A DNA stretch of 64,000 bases, from NCBI RefSeq assembly GCF_001618145.1, contig NZ_LQNF01000021.1:1-64000 (forward strand), read 5' to 3'. Each line of letters opens with the position of its first letter. Positions within the stretch are counted from its first letter, which is position 1. Positions 53,598 to 61,835 of the stretch are shown piece after piece. This DNA comes from Oceanobacillus damuensis. GTDB taxonomy: Bacteria > Bacillota > Bacilli > Bacillales > Amphibacillaceae. The notes beneath the pieces are model-generated. The model made no database searches. It had not been told where the DNA came from and saw only the letters and a program-made list of their open reading frames with translations. The translations under genes were made by a program, and so were the position numbers.

Positions 53598-53838
53598 TAA
53601 AGGTTAGGTTCGATGACGAGGAGAGTAGTTATATAAGGAGATCAAAGCGATTTAGGGATGGTGAAAGCCTAAAATATCCTTTTGTAACGAAACGCACCTC
53701 TAAGAAACGCACTTGAAATCAGTAGGGTTCGTCGGGGAAAACCCCGTTATCAATAATGAGTAGACCAGCAGAACAGGTTTATTAGAGTGGTACCACGGGG
53801 AAACCTCGTCTCTTAATTGAGATGAGGTTTTTTTGTTT
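53598..53838 (+). promoter_or_regulatory. T-box leader riboswitch upstream of an acetyltransferase gene
   Basis: A tRNA-sensing transcription attenuator. Visible elements are the stem I K-turn region (GACGAGGAGAGTA), AGCGATTTAGGGATGGTGAAAGCC (AG-bulge and distal loop), a stem III CGGGGAAAACCCCG, the T-box proper AGAGTGGTACCACGG (53784-53798), which pairs with the tRNA NCCA end, and a terminator CCTCGTCTC / GAGATGAGG with a T-run. GAGG/CCTC and GTTA/TAAC close a specifier loop whose 3' side is GAAACGCA. The codon in the usual register is CGC (Arg, followed by A); ACG (Thr) is the alternative. Downstream is a GNAT acetyltransferase, not a synthetase. Confidence 0.92.
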
Positions 53839-53928
53839 TTTAGGGAGGGATTTAATGAATAATGGTTCATAACCGGTTAAAAGTTGATTGTGTTGTAACA
53901 ATACAAAATTAAATGGAGGTTGATACAA

Positions 53929-54420
53929 GTGAGTTTCTTAATTCGAAAAATGACAAAAGAGGATACGAAAAAAGTTCAAGATGTAGCACAAAAGAGCTGG
54001 AATACGACTTATGAGGGGATTATACCTTCTGAGATACAAGAAAACTTTTTAAACGCAGCATATAGTGATGAAATGATGGAAAAACGTTTAAATAGTTCAT
54101 TATTACTTGTTGCAGAAGTGGAAAATAGCCTTGTTGGTTTCGCTAATTACTCCCCAGTTAAAAATGAATGTGAAGTAGAATTAGGTGCAATATATATTTA
54201 TCCTGAACATCAAGGAAAGGGAATAGGTACCGCTTTGTTACAAGAAGGGATTAAAATCTTAGAAGGTGTAAGAGAGATTTATATAAACGTAGAAAAGGAA
54301 AATAAAATAGGAAAAACTTTTTATGAAGCTAAAGGTTTTAAAATAGTTCAAGAATTTGACGATGATTTTGATGGTCATATCCTTAAAACAGTACGAATGG
54401 TTTTAGAAGTGAGGTCATAA
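53929..54420 (+). CDS. GNAT family N-acetyltransferase under T-box control
   Basis: 163 aa. GTG start 53929 follows GGAGG by nine bases; the TTG at 53920 abuts that site. Landmarks are SFLIRKMTKEDTKKVQDVAQ, SWNTTYEGIIPSEIQENFL, LLVAEVENSLVGFANY, and the acetyl-CoA segment ELGAIYIYPEHQGKGIGTALL with the Q-G-x-G-x-A/G signature intact, then YEAKGFKIVQEF. Acceptor unknown. It lies in a single-gene cassette between E10 and E11 with its own promoter and T-box leader, so expression should rise when one tRNA is uncharged. This could fit a self-protection or amino acid/antibiotic modification role (inference). Confidence 0.88.
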   Translation: MSFLIRKMTKEDTKKVQDVAQKSWNTTYEGIIPSEIQENFLNAAYSDEMMEKRLNSSLLLVAEVENSLVGFANYSPVKNECEVELGAIYIYPEHQGKGIGTALLQEGIKILEGVREIYINVEKENKIGKTFYEAKGFKIVQEFDDDFDGHILKTVRMVLEVRS

Positions 54421-54550
54421 ACTAATTGGTGCAAGAGTTGAATAAGACAATTGAAATTTGATTGTCTTTTCTTCTGCTAATAATGTTAGGAATATTATGT
54501 TAATGTTAAATAAAAGGCTGTTGAGCTATCTGGTAGGTTTGTTTAAGAAG
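54420..54550 (+). repeat. Cassette-border repeat E11, long form with terminator
   Basis: Left core AACTAATTGGTGCAAGAGTTG beginning at the stop codon of the GNAT gene, hairpin ACAATTGAAATTTGATTGT with CTTTTCTT, middle AATGTTAGGAATATTATGTT, right core CTGGTAGGTTTGTTTAAGAAG. Closest to E3. Confidence 0.8.
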
Positions 54551-54604
54551 GTGTGAAACTTTTTTTTAGTAAAAGAATCGTTATAAACTATAAAGGGGGA
54601 GACA

Positions 54605-55120
54605 ATGAAAAAAATAATATTTGGTATTGCATTTATTGTATTGATGGTGGTATCCACTTTCATTTATATAGAGAATAGTAAAAAGAGCAATTCATATTCT
54701 ACGCCAGAAGAAGCATTAAAAAATTATGAACATGAATACCTCGATGTTTTAGAAAACGTGGATACAAAAATATACGAAGAAGTTGCATATGTCTTCTATT
54801 ACTCACAATTTGATGCTCCGAAAGACTATTTAGCAGCAGGAATAATAAATAAGAATAAATATGGTTGGCGAGTGGATGAAGTAATAGGTGTGGGAAGTGT
54901 TGATAAAAATAATGAGGGAATGGCTTCAGGTATGGATGAACATATTGTTGGTTTTGCCAGAAAAGAAGTAGCTAACGTTAAAATGGGAACTCATGAGGCT
55001 GCAATGATAGAAATAGAAAATGAATATATGAATGCTTTTTTATTTCACGGTGTTGACTCTGAGTTGTTGGGAGAACTCGAATTTGAGTATTTTGATAAAG
55101 AAGGTAATGAATTACCTTAA
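54605..55120 (+). CDS. Membrane-anchored hypothetical protein, 171 aa
   Basis: An N-terminal anchor or signal (IIFGIAFIVLMVVSTFIYIE) is followed by an extracytoplasmic domain (STPEEALKNYEHEYLDVLEN, YVFYYSQFDAPKDYLAAGII, KYGWRVDEVIGVG, and C-terminal FHGVDSELLGELEFEYFDKEG). The pattern resembles Bacillus exported proteins with a YfmQ- or DUF-type fold, but I cannot name it. RBS AAAGGGGGA. Own cassette between E11 and E12. Confidence 0.72.
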   Translation: MKKIIFGIAFIVLMVVSTFIYIENSKKSNSYSTPEEALKNYEHEYLDVLENVDTKIYEEVAYVFYYSQFDAPKDYLAAGIINKNKYGWRVDEVIGVGSVDKNNEGMASGMDEHIVGFARKEVANVKMGTHEAAMIEIENEYMNAFLFHGVDSELLGELEFEYFDKEGNELP

Positions 55121-55124
55121 TTAA

Positions 55125-55193
55125 AGTAACTGGTGCAATTGTTAAATAAGGACAGTCGCTTGTTGTGTTAAAGGGGCAGGATTGTTTAAGAAG
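55125..55193 (+). repeat. Cassette-border repeat E12, short form
   Basis: Left core AGTAACTGGTGCAATTGTTAA, middle ACAGTCGCTTGTTGTG, right core AAGGGGCAGGATTGTTTAAGAAG. Confidence 0.8.
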
Positions 55194-55251
55194 AAATTAC
55201 CTCATATTGTTGAAGATAATCTACCTTAAATGATACGGGAGGTCGTAGGAA

Positions 55252-55998
55252 ATGAATGAACAAAGTATCAAAAATAAAAATGCTTGGGAGTATCGGGCAT
55301 ATGAGTTTTGGAATAAAAGAGATGGATCTCCGATGGATAAGGCAAAAGAAATATTAGAAAATCCCAAAGCAAGTTTAAAAAAACACCAACAGTATTTTGA
55401 CAAAATTGAAGGAAAGAAAGTTGCAAATTTATGTGGTTCAAATGGAAGAAGAGCTGTTCCCTTGTCTTTATTAGGTGCGGAAGTAACGGTTTTTGATATA
55501 TCAGAGGAAAATAAAAAATACGCTTTAGAATTAGCTCATTGTGCTAATACGTCAATTGATTATATAGTAGGAGATATTTACGATATTGATTTGGAAAAAT
55601 ATAAAAATTCCTTTGATATTCTTTATTTAGAAGGAGGAATATTACACTACTTTAATGATATTGATAAATTTATGGCTATTCTTTTTTCAATTCTTAAAAG
55701 TGGTGGGAAAATGATTTTAAGTGACTATCATCCAATAAAAAGGTGTATAGGCTCTGACTTCAAATATACTCCTAATTATTTTGATAATGAATTGCATAAT
55801 GGAGAATTAGCTTATAAACAGTATTTCGAGAAGTCAGAACAACAAAAATTCCCTGATGTATATATAAGGCATTATACATTAAGTGAAATAATCAATTCCG
55901 TTCTAAAAACAGGCTTTACATTAAATAGCTTTGACGAACATCGTGGATGGAATAATGAAAATATACCTTGGGAATTCACAATTTTGGCTATGAAATAA
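55252..55998 (+). CDS. Class I SAM-dependent methyltransferase
   Basis: 248 aa. Motif I reads VANLCGSNGRRAVPLSLLG (the glycine loop is GSNG), followed by VTVFDISEENKKYALE (acidic residue after beta 2), DYIVGDIYDID, FDILYLEGGILHYFND and GGKMILSDYHP. A C-terminal extension (YIRHYTLSEIINSVLKTGFT) is as in Bacillus small-molecule methyltransferases. Substrate unknown. RBS GGGAGG. Own cassette between E12 and E13, AT-rich. Confidence 0.87.
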   Translation: MNEQSIKNKNAWEYRAYEFWNKRDGSPMDKAKEILENPKASLKKHQQYFDKIEGKKVANLCGSNGRRAVPLSLLGAEVTVFDISEENKKYALELAHCANTSIDYIVGDIYDIDLEKYKNSFDILYLEGGILHYFNDIDKFMAILFSILKSGGKMILSDYHPIKRCIGSDFKYTPNYFDNELHNGELAYKQYFEKSEQQKFPDVYIRHYTLSEIINSVLKTGFTLNSFDEHRGWNNENIPWEFTILAMK

Positions 55999-56012
55999 AT
56001 TGTTTTTTGTTC

Positions 56013-56094
56013 AACTAACTGGTGCAATCCTAAAAGAAGGATTAGCACTTTTTTTGTTGAATTTATAATATAAGGGGCAGTAGAGTTTAAGAAG
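56013..56094 (+). repeat. Cassette-border repeat E13, short form with terminator-like hairpin
   Basis: Left core AACTAACTGGTGCAATCCTAA, hairpin TGCAATCCT / AGGATTAGCA with TTTTTTT, right core AAGGGGCAGTAGAGTTTAAG. Confidence 0.8.
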
Positions 56095-56113
56095 AACAGG
56101 TAACTTTTGGGAG

Positions 56114-56866
56114 ATGGATGTGATTAGAATGGGGACTAATATTGCAGTTATTGCCGATATTCACGGGAATAGTGCTGCGTTAAAAGCAGTTTTGGATAAT
56201 ATTGATAGAGATAAGCAAATAGAACACATTTATTGTCTTGGTGATTTAGTAGGTATCGGACATGAAACAAATGAAGTTCTTGAAATGTTGTTTTCCCGCA
56301 CAGATATATCTTTTGTTAAGGGAAATCATGATGAGGAAGTATTAAGCATAATTGATGGAAAAGAACCGAACAGTGTTGGTGAGGAAAGGGAACACCATAG
56401 ATGGATTGCATCCAAATTAGATGAGAAATTTATTCCTAAATTATCAAGTATTGCAATGAAACAAGAAAAAATAATAAACGGTAAAAACTTTTTATTCGTG
56501 CATTATCATATAGAGAAAAAAGGTAAATTTTTATCAATTGATAATCAACCAACTATCGATAAACTTGATGAATTTTATAAAACCTCTAATGCAGATGTTA
56601 TCTGTTTTGGACACCATCATATTGTTCATCATTTTAAGTCTAAGGAGAGACTCTATCTTAATCCGAGTTCATTAGGATGTAACCACAAACCTTATGCATC
56701 GTATGTAAAACTGTATATTGGCAAAAAGGGTCAAATCGACGTTTCTTTTATTGAAGTTCCTTATGATAACAAGGATTTCTTGCTGTCATATGAAAAGCTA
56801 AATGTTCCTGCTAGGGATTTTATATTGAAATTCTTTCATGGTGAACAGCATTTACAATACATCTAA
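56114..56866 (+). CDS. Calcineurin-like metallophosphoesterase
   Basis: 250 aa. Metal-site motifs in order: IADIHGN, YCLGDLVGIG, FVKGNHDEE, FVHYHI and CFGHHHIVHHF, then NPSSLGCN. This is the YfcE/MJ0936-like family of single-domain phosphodiesterases. It may act on cyclic or diadenosine nucleotides, but no substrate can be assigned. ATG 56114 lies directly behind GGGAG; GTG 56120 or ATG 56129 may be the true start. Own cassette between E13 and E14. Confidence 0.87.
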   Translation: MDVIRMGTNIAVIADIHGNSAALKAVLDNIDRDKQIEHIYCLGDLVGIGHETNEVLEMLFSRTDISFVKGNHDEEVLSIIDGKEPNSVGEEREHHRWIASKLDEKFIPKLSSIAMKQEKIINGKNFLFVHYHIEKKGKFLSIDNQPTIDKLDEFYKTSNADVICFGHHHIVHHFKSKERLYLNPSSLGCNHKPYASYVKLYIGKKGQIDVSFIEVPYDNKDFLLSYEKLNVPARDFILKFFHGEQHLQYI

Positions 56867-56878
56867 CTTCTTATTACG

Positions 56879-56953
56879 CTATCTGGTGCAATACTTGAAG
56901 AAGGAAAAACACCCTTTCCTATTGAATTTATTAAAGGGGCAGAATAGTGTAAG
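56879..56953 (+). repeat. Cassette-border repeat E14, short form
   Basis: Left core CTATCTGGTGCAATACTTGAA, middle AACACCCTTTCCTATTG, right core AAAGGGGCAGAATAGTGTAAG. Last copy; beyond it lies the TetR cluster. Confidence 0.78.
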
Positions 56954-57074
56954 ATGGCAACTTTTATTTCAATTAGTGATTTTCCTCTTTGTTAAAATAT
57001 AAAATGAGAAAAATCACTATCCGATAGTTCTAAAGCATAGAGAAATGTCATACTAATTTCTGGAGTTATTTATT

Positions 57075-57163
57075 GATTGATCGTTCTCTAAATGATATCG
57101 TAGAGTATATAAGGTAATAGATAAGCAATATTTTTTTTTGGAGAAATGAGAATGACCGTTCTC
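57075..57163 (+). promoter_or_regulatory. Two candidate TetR operators upstream of tetR
   Basis: GATTGATCGTTC (57075-57086) and GAATGACCGTTC (57150-57161, within GAGAATGACCGTTCTC) share the pattern GAWTGAYCGTTC. A related perfect palindrome AGAATG-TT-CATTCT is at 57846-57859, before the oxidoreductase gene. They are likely sites of the TetR protein encoded at 57247. Confidence 0.6.
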
Positions 57164-57246
57164 GAAACGAGCATCTAAGTACTTAAAGCCTTTTTAAACG
57201 AGGTACTAAAGAGCTGCTATAGTTTGTTCGAAAGGAGGGGGATTGG

Positions 57247-57822
57247 ATGGCAAGAATCAAAGAATATGATGAAAATGAAGTATTACAAAAAGCTATGGTA
57301 CTCTTTTGGGAACAAGGCTATGAAAAAACCTCTATACAAGATTTAGTCACGCATATGGGCATCCATCGCAGAAGCATATACGATACATTTGGCGATAAGC
57401 ACACATTATTTATGAGAGCTTTGGATCGCTATGATGAGGTAATAGGGACCAAGATAGATTCGCAAGTAAAGTCACTGGATTCGGTTAAACAGGCGATCAG
57501 GCGACTATTTGAGATTGCAATTTATAAAAATGAAAAAAAACCTATTGGTTGTTTAACAGTAAATACAGCAGTTGAATTGTTCCTGCATGACGAAGAAATA
57601 GCAGAGAAAGTTGTGGATAGTTTCTCAAAGACCGAGAGACTATTGAACGAGCTATTGCTACGAGGTCAAACATTAGGAGAAATCTCCCATCATCATGATG
57701 CGGAAAAGCTCTCCCAATTTATGCATAATTCCTTAGTGGGATTGCGAGTACTAGCGAAAACAAGCGATGATAAAGAAAAGTTGGAAAGCATTATCGATAT
57801 GACACTGTCTGTCTTGGATTAA
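57247..57822 (+). CDS. TetR/AcrR family transcriptional regulator
   Basis: 191-aa repressor. N-terminal helix-turn-helix (about 8-55: VLQKAMVLFWEQGYEKTSIQDLVTHMGIHRRSIYDTFGDKHTLF) and a ligand-binding C-terminal domain of the TetR_C type, with one Cys in the PIGCLTVNTAVE segment typical of the YdeS/NemR-like group. A redox-sensing Cys is possible, since the cluster contains old-yellow-enzyme and quinone-type reductases. RBS AAGGAGGGGG. It is the first gene of the 57-64 kb cluster and likely controls it through the GAATG-type operators. Confidence 0.9.
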   Translation: MARIKEYDENEVLQKAMVLFWEQGYEKTSIQDLVTHMGIHRRSIYDTFGDKHTLFMRALDRYDEVIGTKIDSQVKSLDSVKQAIRRLFEIAIYKNEKKPIGCLTVNTAVELFLHDEEIAEKVVDSFSKTERLLNELLLRGQTLGEISHHHDAEKLSQFMHNSLVGLRVLAKTSDDKEKLESIIDMTLSVLD

Positions 57823-57845
57823 GCTTTCTTTTTTTACCCTTATTA

Positions 57846-57859
57846 AGAATGTTCATTCT
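57846..57859 (+). promoter_or_regulatory. Palindromic operator candidate between tetR and the oxidoreductase
   Basis: AGAATG-TT-CATTCT, 6-bp arms. Shares the GAATG half with the sites upstream of tetR. Confidence 0.55.
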
Positions 57860-57991
57860 CAAATTATTTCAATTAAAATTGGACGTATGCTTGTAGAGTA
57901 AATTATTTCCTTTACAAGGGATTGGACACGAAAGAATGCTTATTTAACAACAAAGCATCTTTTGAATACATGTTATTTGGAGGTGAAGATA

Positions 57992-58990
57992 GTGAAAGCG
58001 ATGGTAATTGATAAGTATGGAAAAGTCCCATTACGCTTGGCAGAAGTGCCCCTACCTGAAATTGATGAATATGAGGTACTCACAGAAATTCATGCAGCTA
58101 GTATTAATCCGCTTGATTTTAGGATACGCAATGGGGAGGTGAAATTGTTAATTAATTATAAAATGCCGCTGGTTCTTGGGAATGACTTTTCTGGTATTGT
58201 TACAAAAGTTGGTAAAAAAGTGACTGGCTTTAGAGTCGGAGATGAAGTATATGGCCGTCCGCGTGAGAGTAAAATCGGAACTTTTGCTGAATACATTTCT
58301 GTTCATGAAGATGACATAGCCTTAAAACCTGAAAATTTAAGCTTTGAAGAAGCGGCATCGATACCATTGGTAGGGTTAACTTCATATCAAGCTTTACATG
58401 AAATACTTCAATTGCAAAAAGGGCAAAAGATATTGATTCACGCTGGTGCTGGTGGTGTCGGAACTATTGCTATTCAACTAGCAAAATTAATGGGTGCCAC
58501 TGTTGCAACGACTGCTAGTGAAGCAAGTAGGGAATTAGTCAGGTCCCTCGGTGCAGATGAAATCATTAATTACAAAACAGATAAATTTGAAGATATACTG
58601 GAAAGTTATGATGCAACATTTGATACGCTTGGAGGCAAGACGCTCGAAAAATCCTTCACTGTTCTTAAAGACGGAGGAAAAGTTATATCCATTTCAGGAT
58701 TACCAAATGCTCGCTTTGCTAAAGAAAGGGGATTAGGATTTTTAAAAACGATGTTGCTCTCCGTAGTAAGTAAAAAACTTACTACACTTGAAAAAAAGCA
58801 AAATGTTCAATATAGGTATTTGTTTATGAAGCCGAGTGGCGAACAATTACGTATCATTGCAGACTTTATTGAATCTGGAAAAATCGAACCTGTAATCGAT
58901 AGAGTATTTTCCTTTGAAGATGCGCAAAAAGCAATAGAATATTCGGAATCAGGAAGAGCTAAAGGGAAAATTATATTGAAAATCAGGTAG
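57992..58990 (+). CDS. NADP-dependent zinc-free medium-chain oxidoreductase
   Basis: 332 aa, quinone oxidoreductase-like MDR. VKAMVIDKYGKVPLRL opening; a GroES-like domain with ASINPLDFRIRNGEV, LGNDFSGIVTKVG, and VGDEVYGRP; a nucleotide motif AGAGGVGTIAIQLAKLMGA; and FDTLGG, followed by SGRAKGKIILKI at the end. No structural or catalytic zinc ligands are seen. It reduces quinones or enones with NADPH. The start is GTG 57992, with TTGGAGGTGAAG before it; the ATG-like extension has no RBS. Under the TetR operators. Confidence 0.88.
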   Translation: MKAMVIDKYGKVPLRLAEVPLPEIDEYEVLTEIHAASINPLDFRIRNGEVKLLINYKMPLVLGNDFSGIVTKVGKKVTGFRVGDEVYGRPRESKIGTFAEYISVHEDDIALKPENLSFEEAASIPLVGLTSYQALHEILQLQKGQKILIHAGAGGVGTIAIQLAKLMGATVATTASEASRELVRSLGADEIINYKTDKFEDILESYDATFDTLGGKTLEKSFTVLKDGGKVISISGLPNARFAKERGLGFLKTMLLSVVSKKLTTLEKKQNVQYRYLFMKPSGEQLRIIADFIESGKIEPVIDRVFSFEDAQKAIEYSESGRAKGKIILKIR

Positions 58991-59076
58991 CCATCACATG
59001 TACAGTAAGTCACAGCCAGACAGATAAAATCTAATTTAAAAATACTCGAACAATAAGTTCGAAAGGAGACTATACA

Positions 59077-59916
59077 ATGTCAACATTTACAATTCCAACT
59101 GAATCAAGTTATATCGAAGCTGAAGGGGTACGATTTGCCTATAGAAAGTTCGGCCAAGAAGCAGGAATTCCGCTAGTTTTCTTCATTCACTTCCGCGGAA
59201 CAATGGAAAACTGGGATCCTATTATGATTGGTGCTTTAGCTGAAAATCGACCAATTATTCTCTTTGATAATGCTGGTGTTGGTGAATCCAGTGGTGAAAC
59301 TCCGCCTACTATAGCGGAGATGGCTAAGGATGCAGCGTCTTTTATTAAAGCACTTGGCTTAGAAAAAGTCGATATTCTTGGTTTTTCAATAGGAGGAATG
59401 GTTGCACAGGAATTAGCATTGCAACAGCCAAATATGGTACGACGCATCGTCTTGGCGGGTACATCTCCACGATCTGGTGTCAGTGAGCGTAGAGAAGGCG
59501 TGTATGAGGCGATGACTGAATCTAGTGGAAATGATGCTCGGGAGAATTTCTTGTTCCTATTTTACGGACCTACCGAAACGAGTCGAGCGGCTGGTATAGC
59601 TTCATTAAAACGAATCTTGGGTCAGAAAAAAGTGGAAAGCTCATCTCAAGTGACCGAGGCGCAATTCAAGGCAGTATCCGAATGGGCTCAGCGGGAACCT
59701 GAACAGAAATACGACTGGTTACAGAAGATTACGCAACCAGTACTCGTGACCAATGGGGTTGAAGACATCATGGTTGCGACTAAAAACAGTTACATTCTTA
59801 CTGTAAACTTACCTAATGCCCAACTCATTATTTATCCAGACTCTGGTCACGGACATCTATTCCAGTACCCAGAACAATTCGCTGGCGATGTAAATCGATT
59901 TCTTGATGCTGAGTAA
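59077..59916 (+). CDS. Alpha/beta hydrolase
   Basis: 279 aa. Oxyanion region VFFIHFRGTMENWDP, with HF instead of the usual HG, nucleophile elbow GFSIGGMVAQ (Ser), an acidic residue in GVEDIMV and the catalytic His in YPDSGHGHLFQYPEQF. Resembles esterases, chloroperoxidase-like hydrolases or 3-oxoadipate enol-lactonases; substrate unknown. RBS GAAAGGAGA. Shares the TTCGAAAGGAG upstream block with tetR. Part of the TetR cluster. Confidence 0.88.
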   Translation: MSTFTIPTESSYIEAEGVRFAYRKFGQEAGIPLVFFIHFRGTMENWDPIMIGALAENRPIILFDNAGVGESSGETPPTIAEMAKDAASFIKALGLEKVDILGFSIGGMVAQELALQQPNMVRRIVLAGTSPRSGVSERREGVYEAMTESSGNDARENFLFLFYGPTETSRAAGIASLKRILGQKKVESSSQVTEAQFKAVSEWAQREPEQKYDWLQKITQPVLVTNGVEDIMVATKNSYILTVNLPNAQLIIYPDSGHGHLFQYPEQFAGDVNRFLDAE

Positions 59917-59995
59917 TGAAGAGGACAATTAGTCATAGATAATCAATTACTACTAACCATCTTATACTTAAAGTGTATGAGAACAAAAAAGGAGA

Positions 59996-61063
59996 ATGAA
60001 ATTGAAGAAATTATTTGAAGAGGTTCGTATTGGAGACGTTACATTGAAAAACCGCTTAGGTATGTCACCAATGACAAGAAATAGAGCTTTACCTGATGGT
60101 ACTCCAAGTGAGTTAGCGGCTGAATATTATAGTCAACGTGCTTCATTTGGTTTAATTATAAGTGAAGGTACACAACCTTCAGATGATGGGCAAGGGTACT
60201 TCAATACACCTGGGATTTATACGGCATCTCACATAGAAGGTTGGAAGAAAGTAACGAGTCGTGTACACAATGAAGGTGGACGCATATTCATTCAGCTCAT
60301 GCATGTAGGGCGTGTTTCACATCCTGACAATACACCACATCACCGACAAGCGGTCGCACCTTCTGCTATTGCACCTGGTATAGAAATGCATACAGCTGAG
60401 GGGAAGAAAGATATTCCGACGCCTAGGGAATTAGGTCAAAATGAGATAAAAGAAGTCATTCAAGAATTTCGTACTGCCGCAGCCGCAGCAATTGAAGCAG
60501 GAGCCGATGGAGTCGAAATTCACGGGGCGAATGGGTATCTCATTCAACAGTTCCTTAGTGAAAACTCCAATCTCAGACAAGATGCCTATGGTGGTACCAT
60601 TGAAAACCGAGCTCGATTTGCAATTGAAGTGACTAAAGCAGTCATTGATGAAATTGGTCCAGAAAAAACGGGGATTCGATTCTCTCCTCAAGGAACATTG
60701 AACGGCATTGAGGAAGGCGATACAAATATTGAGATGTATCGTTATTTAATAGGGGAATTAAACAAACTTAATTTGGCTTATCTTCATATTATGCACTTTG
60801 GTAATGAACCCTTATTACAAGAAATACGTCAATTATGGACACAACCCCTAGTAGTAAATAGAGCGGGACGTCCACTTGAACAACTTACTGTGGACGTGGA
60901 CAGCGGTATAGCAGATGTTTCGACAGTAGGAATTTGGGCACTAGCTAATCCAGATTTCATTGAGCGTATAAAGAAAAATGCCCCCCTAAATGAACCGGAT
61001 TTAAATAGGCTTTATACCGGTGGTGCACAAGGTTATATAGATTACCCGTTTCTAGAAGCTTAA
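59996..61063 (+). CDS. Old yellow enzyme, NADPH-dependent alkene reductase
   Basis: 355-aa FMN enzyme of the NemA/OYE group reducing activated double bonds and nitro compounds. Landmarks are LKNRLGMSPMTRNRA, SEGTQPSDDGQGY, HVGRVSHPDN, DGVEIHGANGYLIQQFL, NSNLRQDAYGG and IRFSPQGTLNG. The start is ATG 59996 or TTG 60002; the latter has better spacing from AAAGGAG. Last gene of the first part of the cluster: 300 bases and a hairpin follow. In NemR-type systems such genes respond to electrophiles, which fits a TetR member nearby. Confidence 0.9.
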   Translation: MKLKKLFEEVRIGDVTLKNRLGMSPMTRNRALPDGTPSELAAEYYSQRASFGLIISEGTQPSDDGQGYFNTPGIYTASHIEGWKKVTSRVHNEGGRIFIQLMHVGRVSHPDNTPHHRQAVAPSAIAPGIEMHTAEGKKDIPTPRELGQNEIKEVIQEFRTAAAAAIEAGADGVEIHGANGYLIQQFLSENSNLRQDAYGGTIENRARFAIEVTKAVIDEIGPEKTGIRFSPQGTLNGIEEGDTNIEMYRYLIGELNKLNLAYLHIMHFGNEPLLQEIRQLWTQPLVVNRAGRPLEQLTVDVDSGIADVSTVGIWALANPDFIERIKKNAPLNEPDLNRLYTGGAQGYIDYPFLEA

Positions 61064-61164
61064 TTTAATTTTTCAATTACTGCATGGAGACTGCAGGTTT
61101 ATTTACTTTAATAATCTAGAAGCACTTATTTTGGTATTAAAACTAGTAGGGATTATTTAAGTAA

Positions 61165-61193
61165 AGACGCTTCTTTAAATAAGAGAAGCGTCT
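61165..61193 (+). terminator. Hairpin after the old yellow enzyme gene
   Basis: AGACGCTTCT / AGAAGCGTCT stem of 10 bp with 9-base loop; only a weak T-run follows, so termination may be partial. The rest of 61064-61384 shows nothing further. Confidence 0.65.
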
Positions 61194-61384
61194 CCTTACA
61201 CTATTAAAATAATTAAAAGTTTATTCAACAATAGAGGGCTAGAGTTTAGCAAGCAAACACAAAAAGTCGATTCATTAGTGTGCCGGAATTCTACTTTACA
61301 GATAGAAACGCGCTTAACGGACAAAATTTCTGACTTGTTGGCAGTACCCTAAAAGTAAAATTTATTATTTAGGAGTTGTGGATA

Positions 61385-61831
61385 ATGAGTCACTTAGAAA
61401 GAATAAAGAAAATGATGACGGGTGAAATACCTGGTGCTCCTGTTGCGCAGGTACTTGGCTTTAAGGTGGTAGAAGCTGAAGAAGGCAGAGTCGTTATTGA
61501 AATAGAAGCTTCTGAAAGATTGCATAATCCGATGGGCACATTGCATGGCGGGATACTGGGTGATATAGCTGATGCTGCAATGGGATTATCTTTTATTAGT
61601 ACACTTGCTGAGGACGAATTGTTTACGACGGTGGAACTTAAGTTGAATTTCCTTAAACCTATTTTTGAATCGAAACTGCGAGCTGAGGGGCAAATAATAA
61701 AAAAGGGCGGCACAATTGGATTGCTGGAATGCCATATCTATGATGAAAAAAAGAGTCTTGTTGCGCATTCAACGAGTACGTGTATGGTTTTAAAAGGGAA
61801 TTCCAATCATAAAAGAGAAAGGAAAGTATGA
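61385..61831 (+). CDS. PaaI-type hotdog thioesterase
   Basis: 148 aa. MSHLERIKKMMTGEIPGAPVAQVLGFKV opening; the active-site segment HNPMGTLHGGILGDIADAAMG with the conserved H-G-G and Asp; and then VELKLNFLKPIFESKLRAEG. Hydrolyses an aryl- or short acyl-CoA. ATG 61385 has AGGAG nine bases before; the TTG nine bases upstream is less likely. It ends four bases before the next gene, so translation is probably coupled. Confidence 0.9.
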   Translation: MSHLERIKKMMTGEIPGAPVAQVLGFKVVEAEEGRVVIEIEASERLHNPMGTLHGGILGDIADAAMGLSFISTLAEDELFTTVELKLNFLKPIFESKLRAEGQIIKKGGTIGLLECHIYDEKKSLVAHSTSTCMVLKGNSNHKRERKV

Positions 61832-61835
61832 TAAA

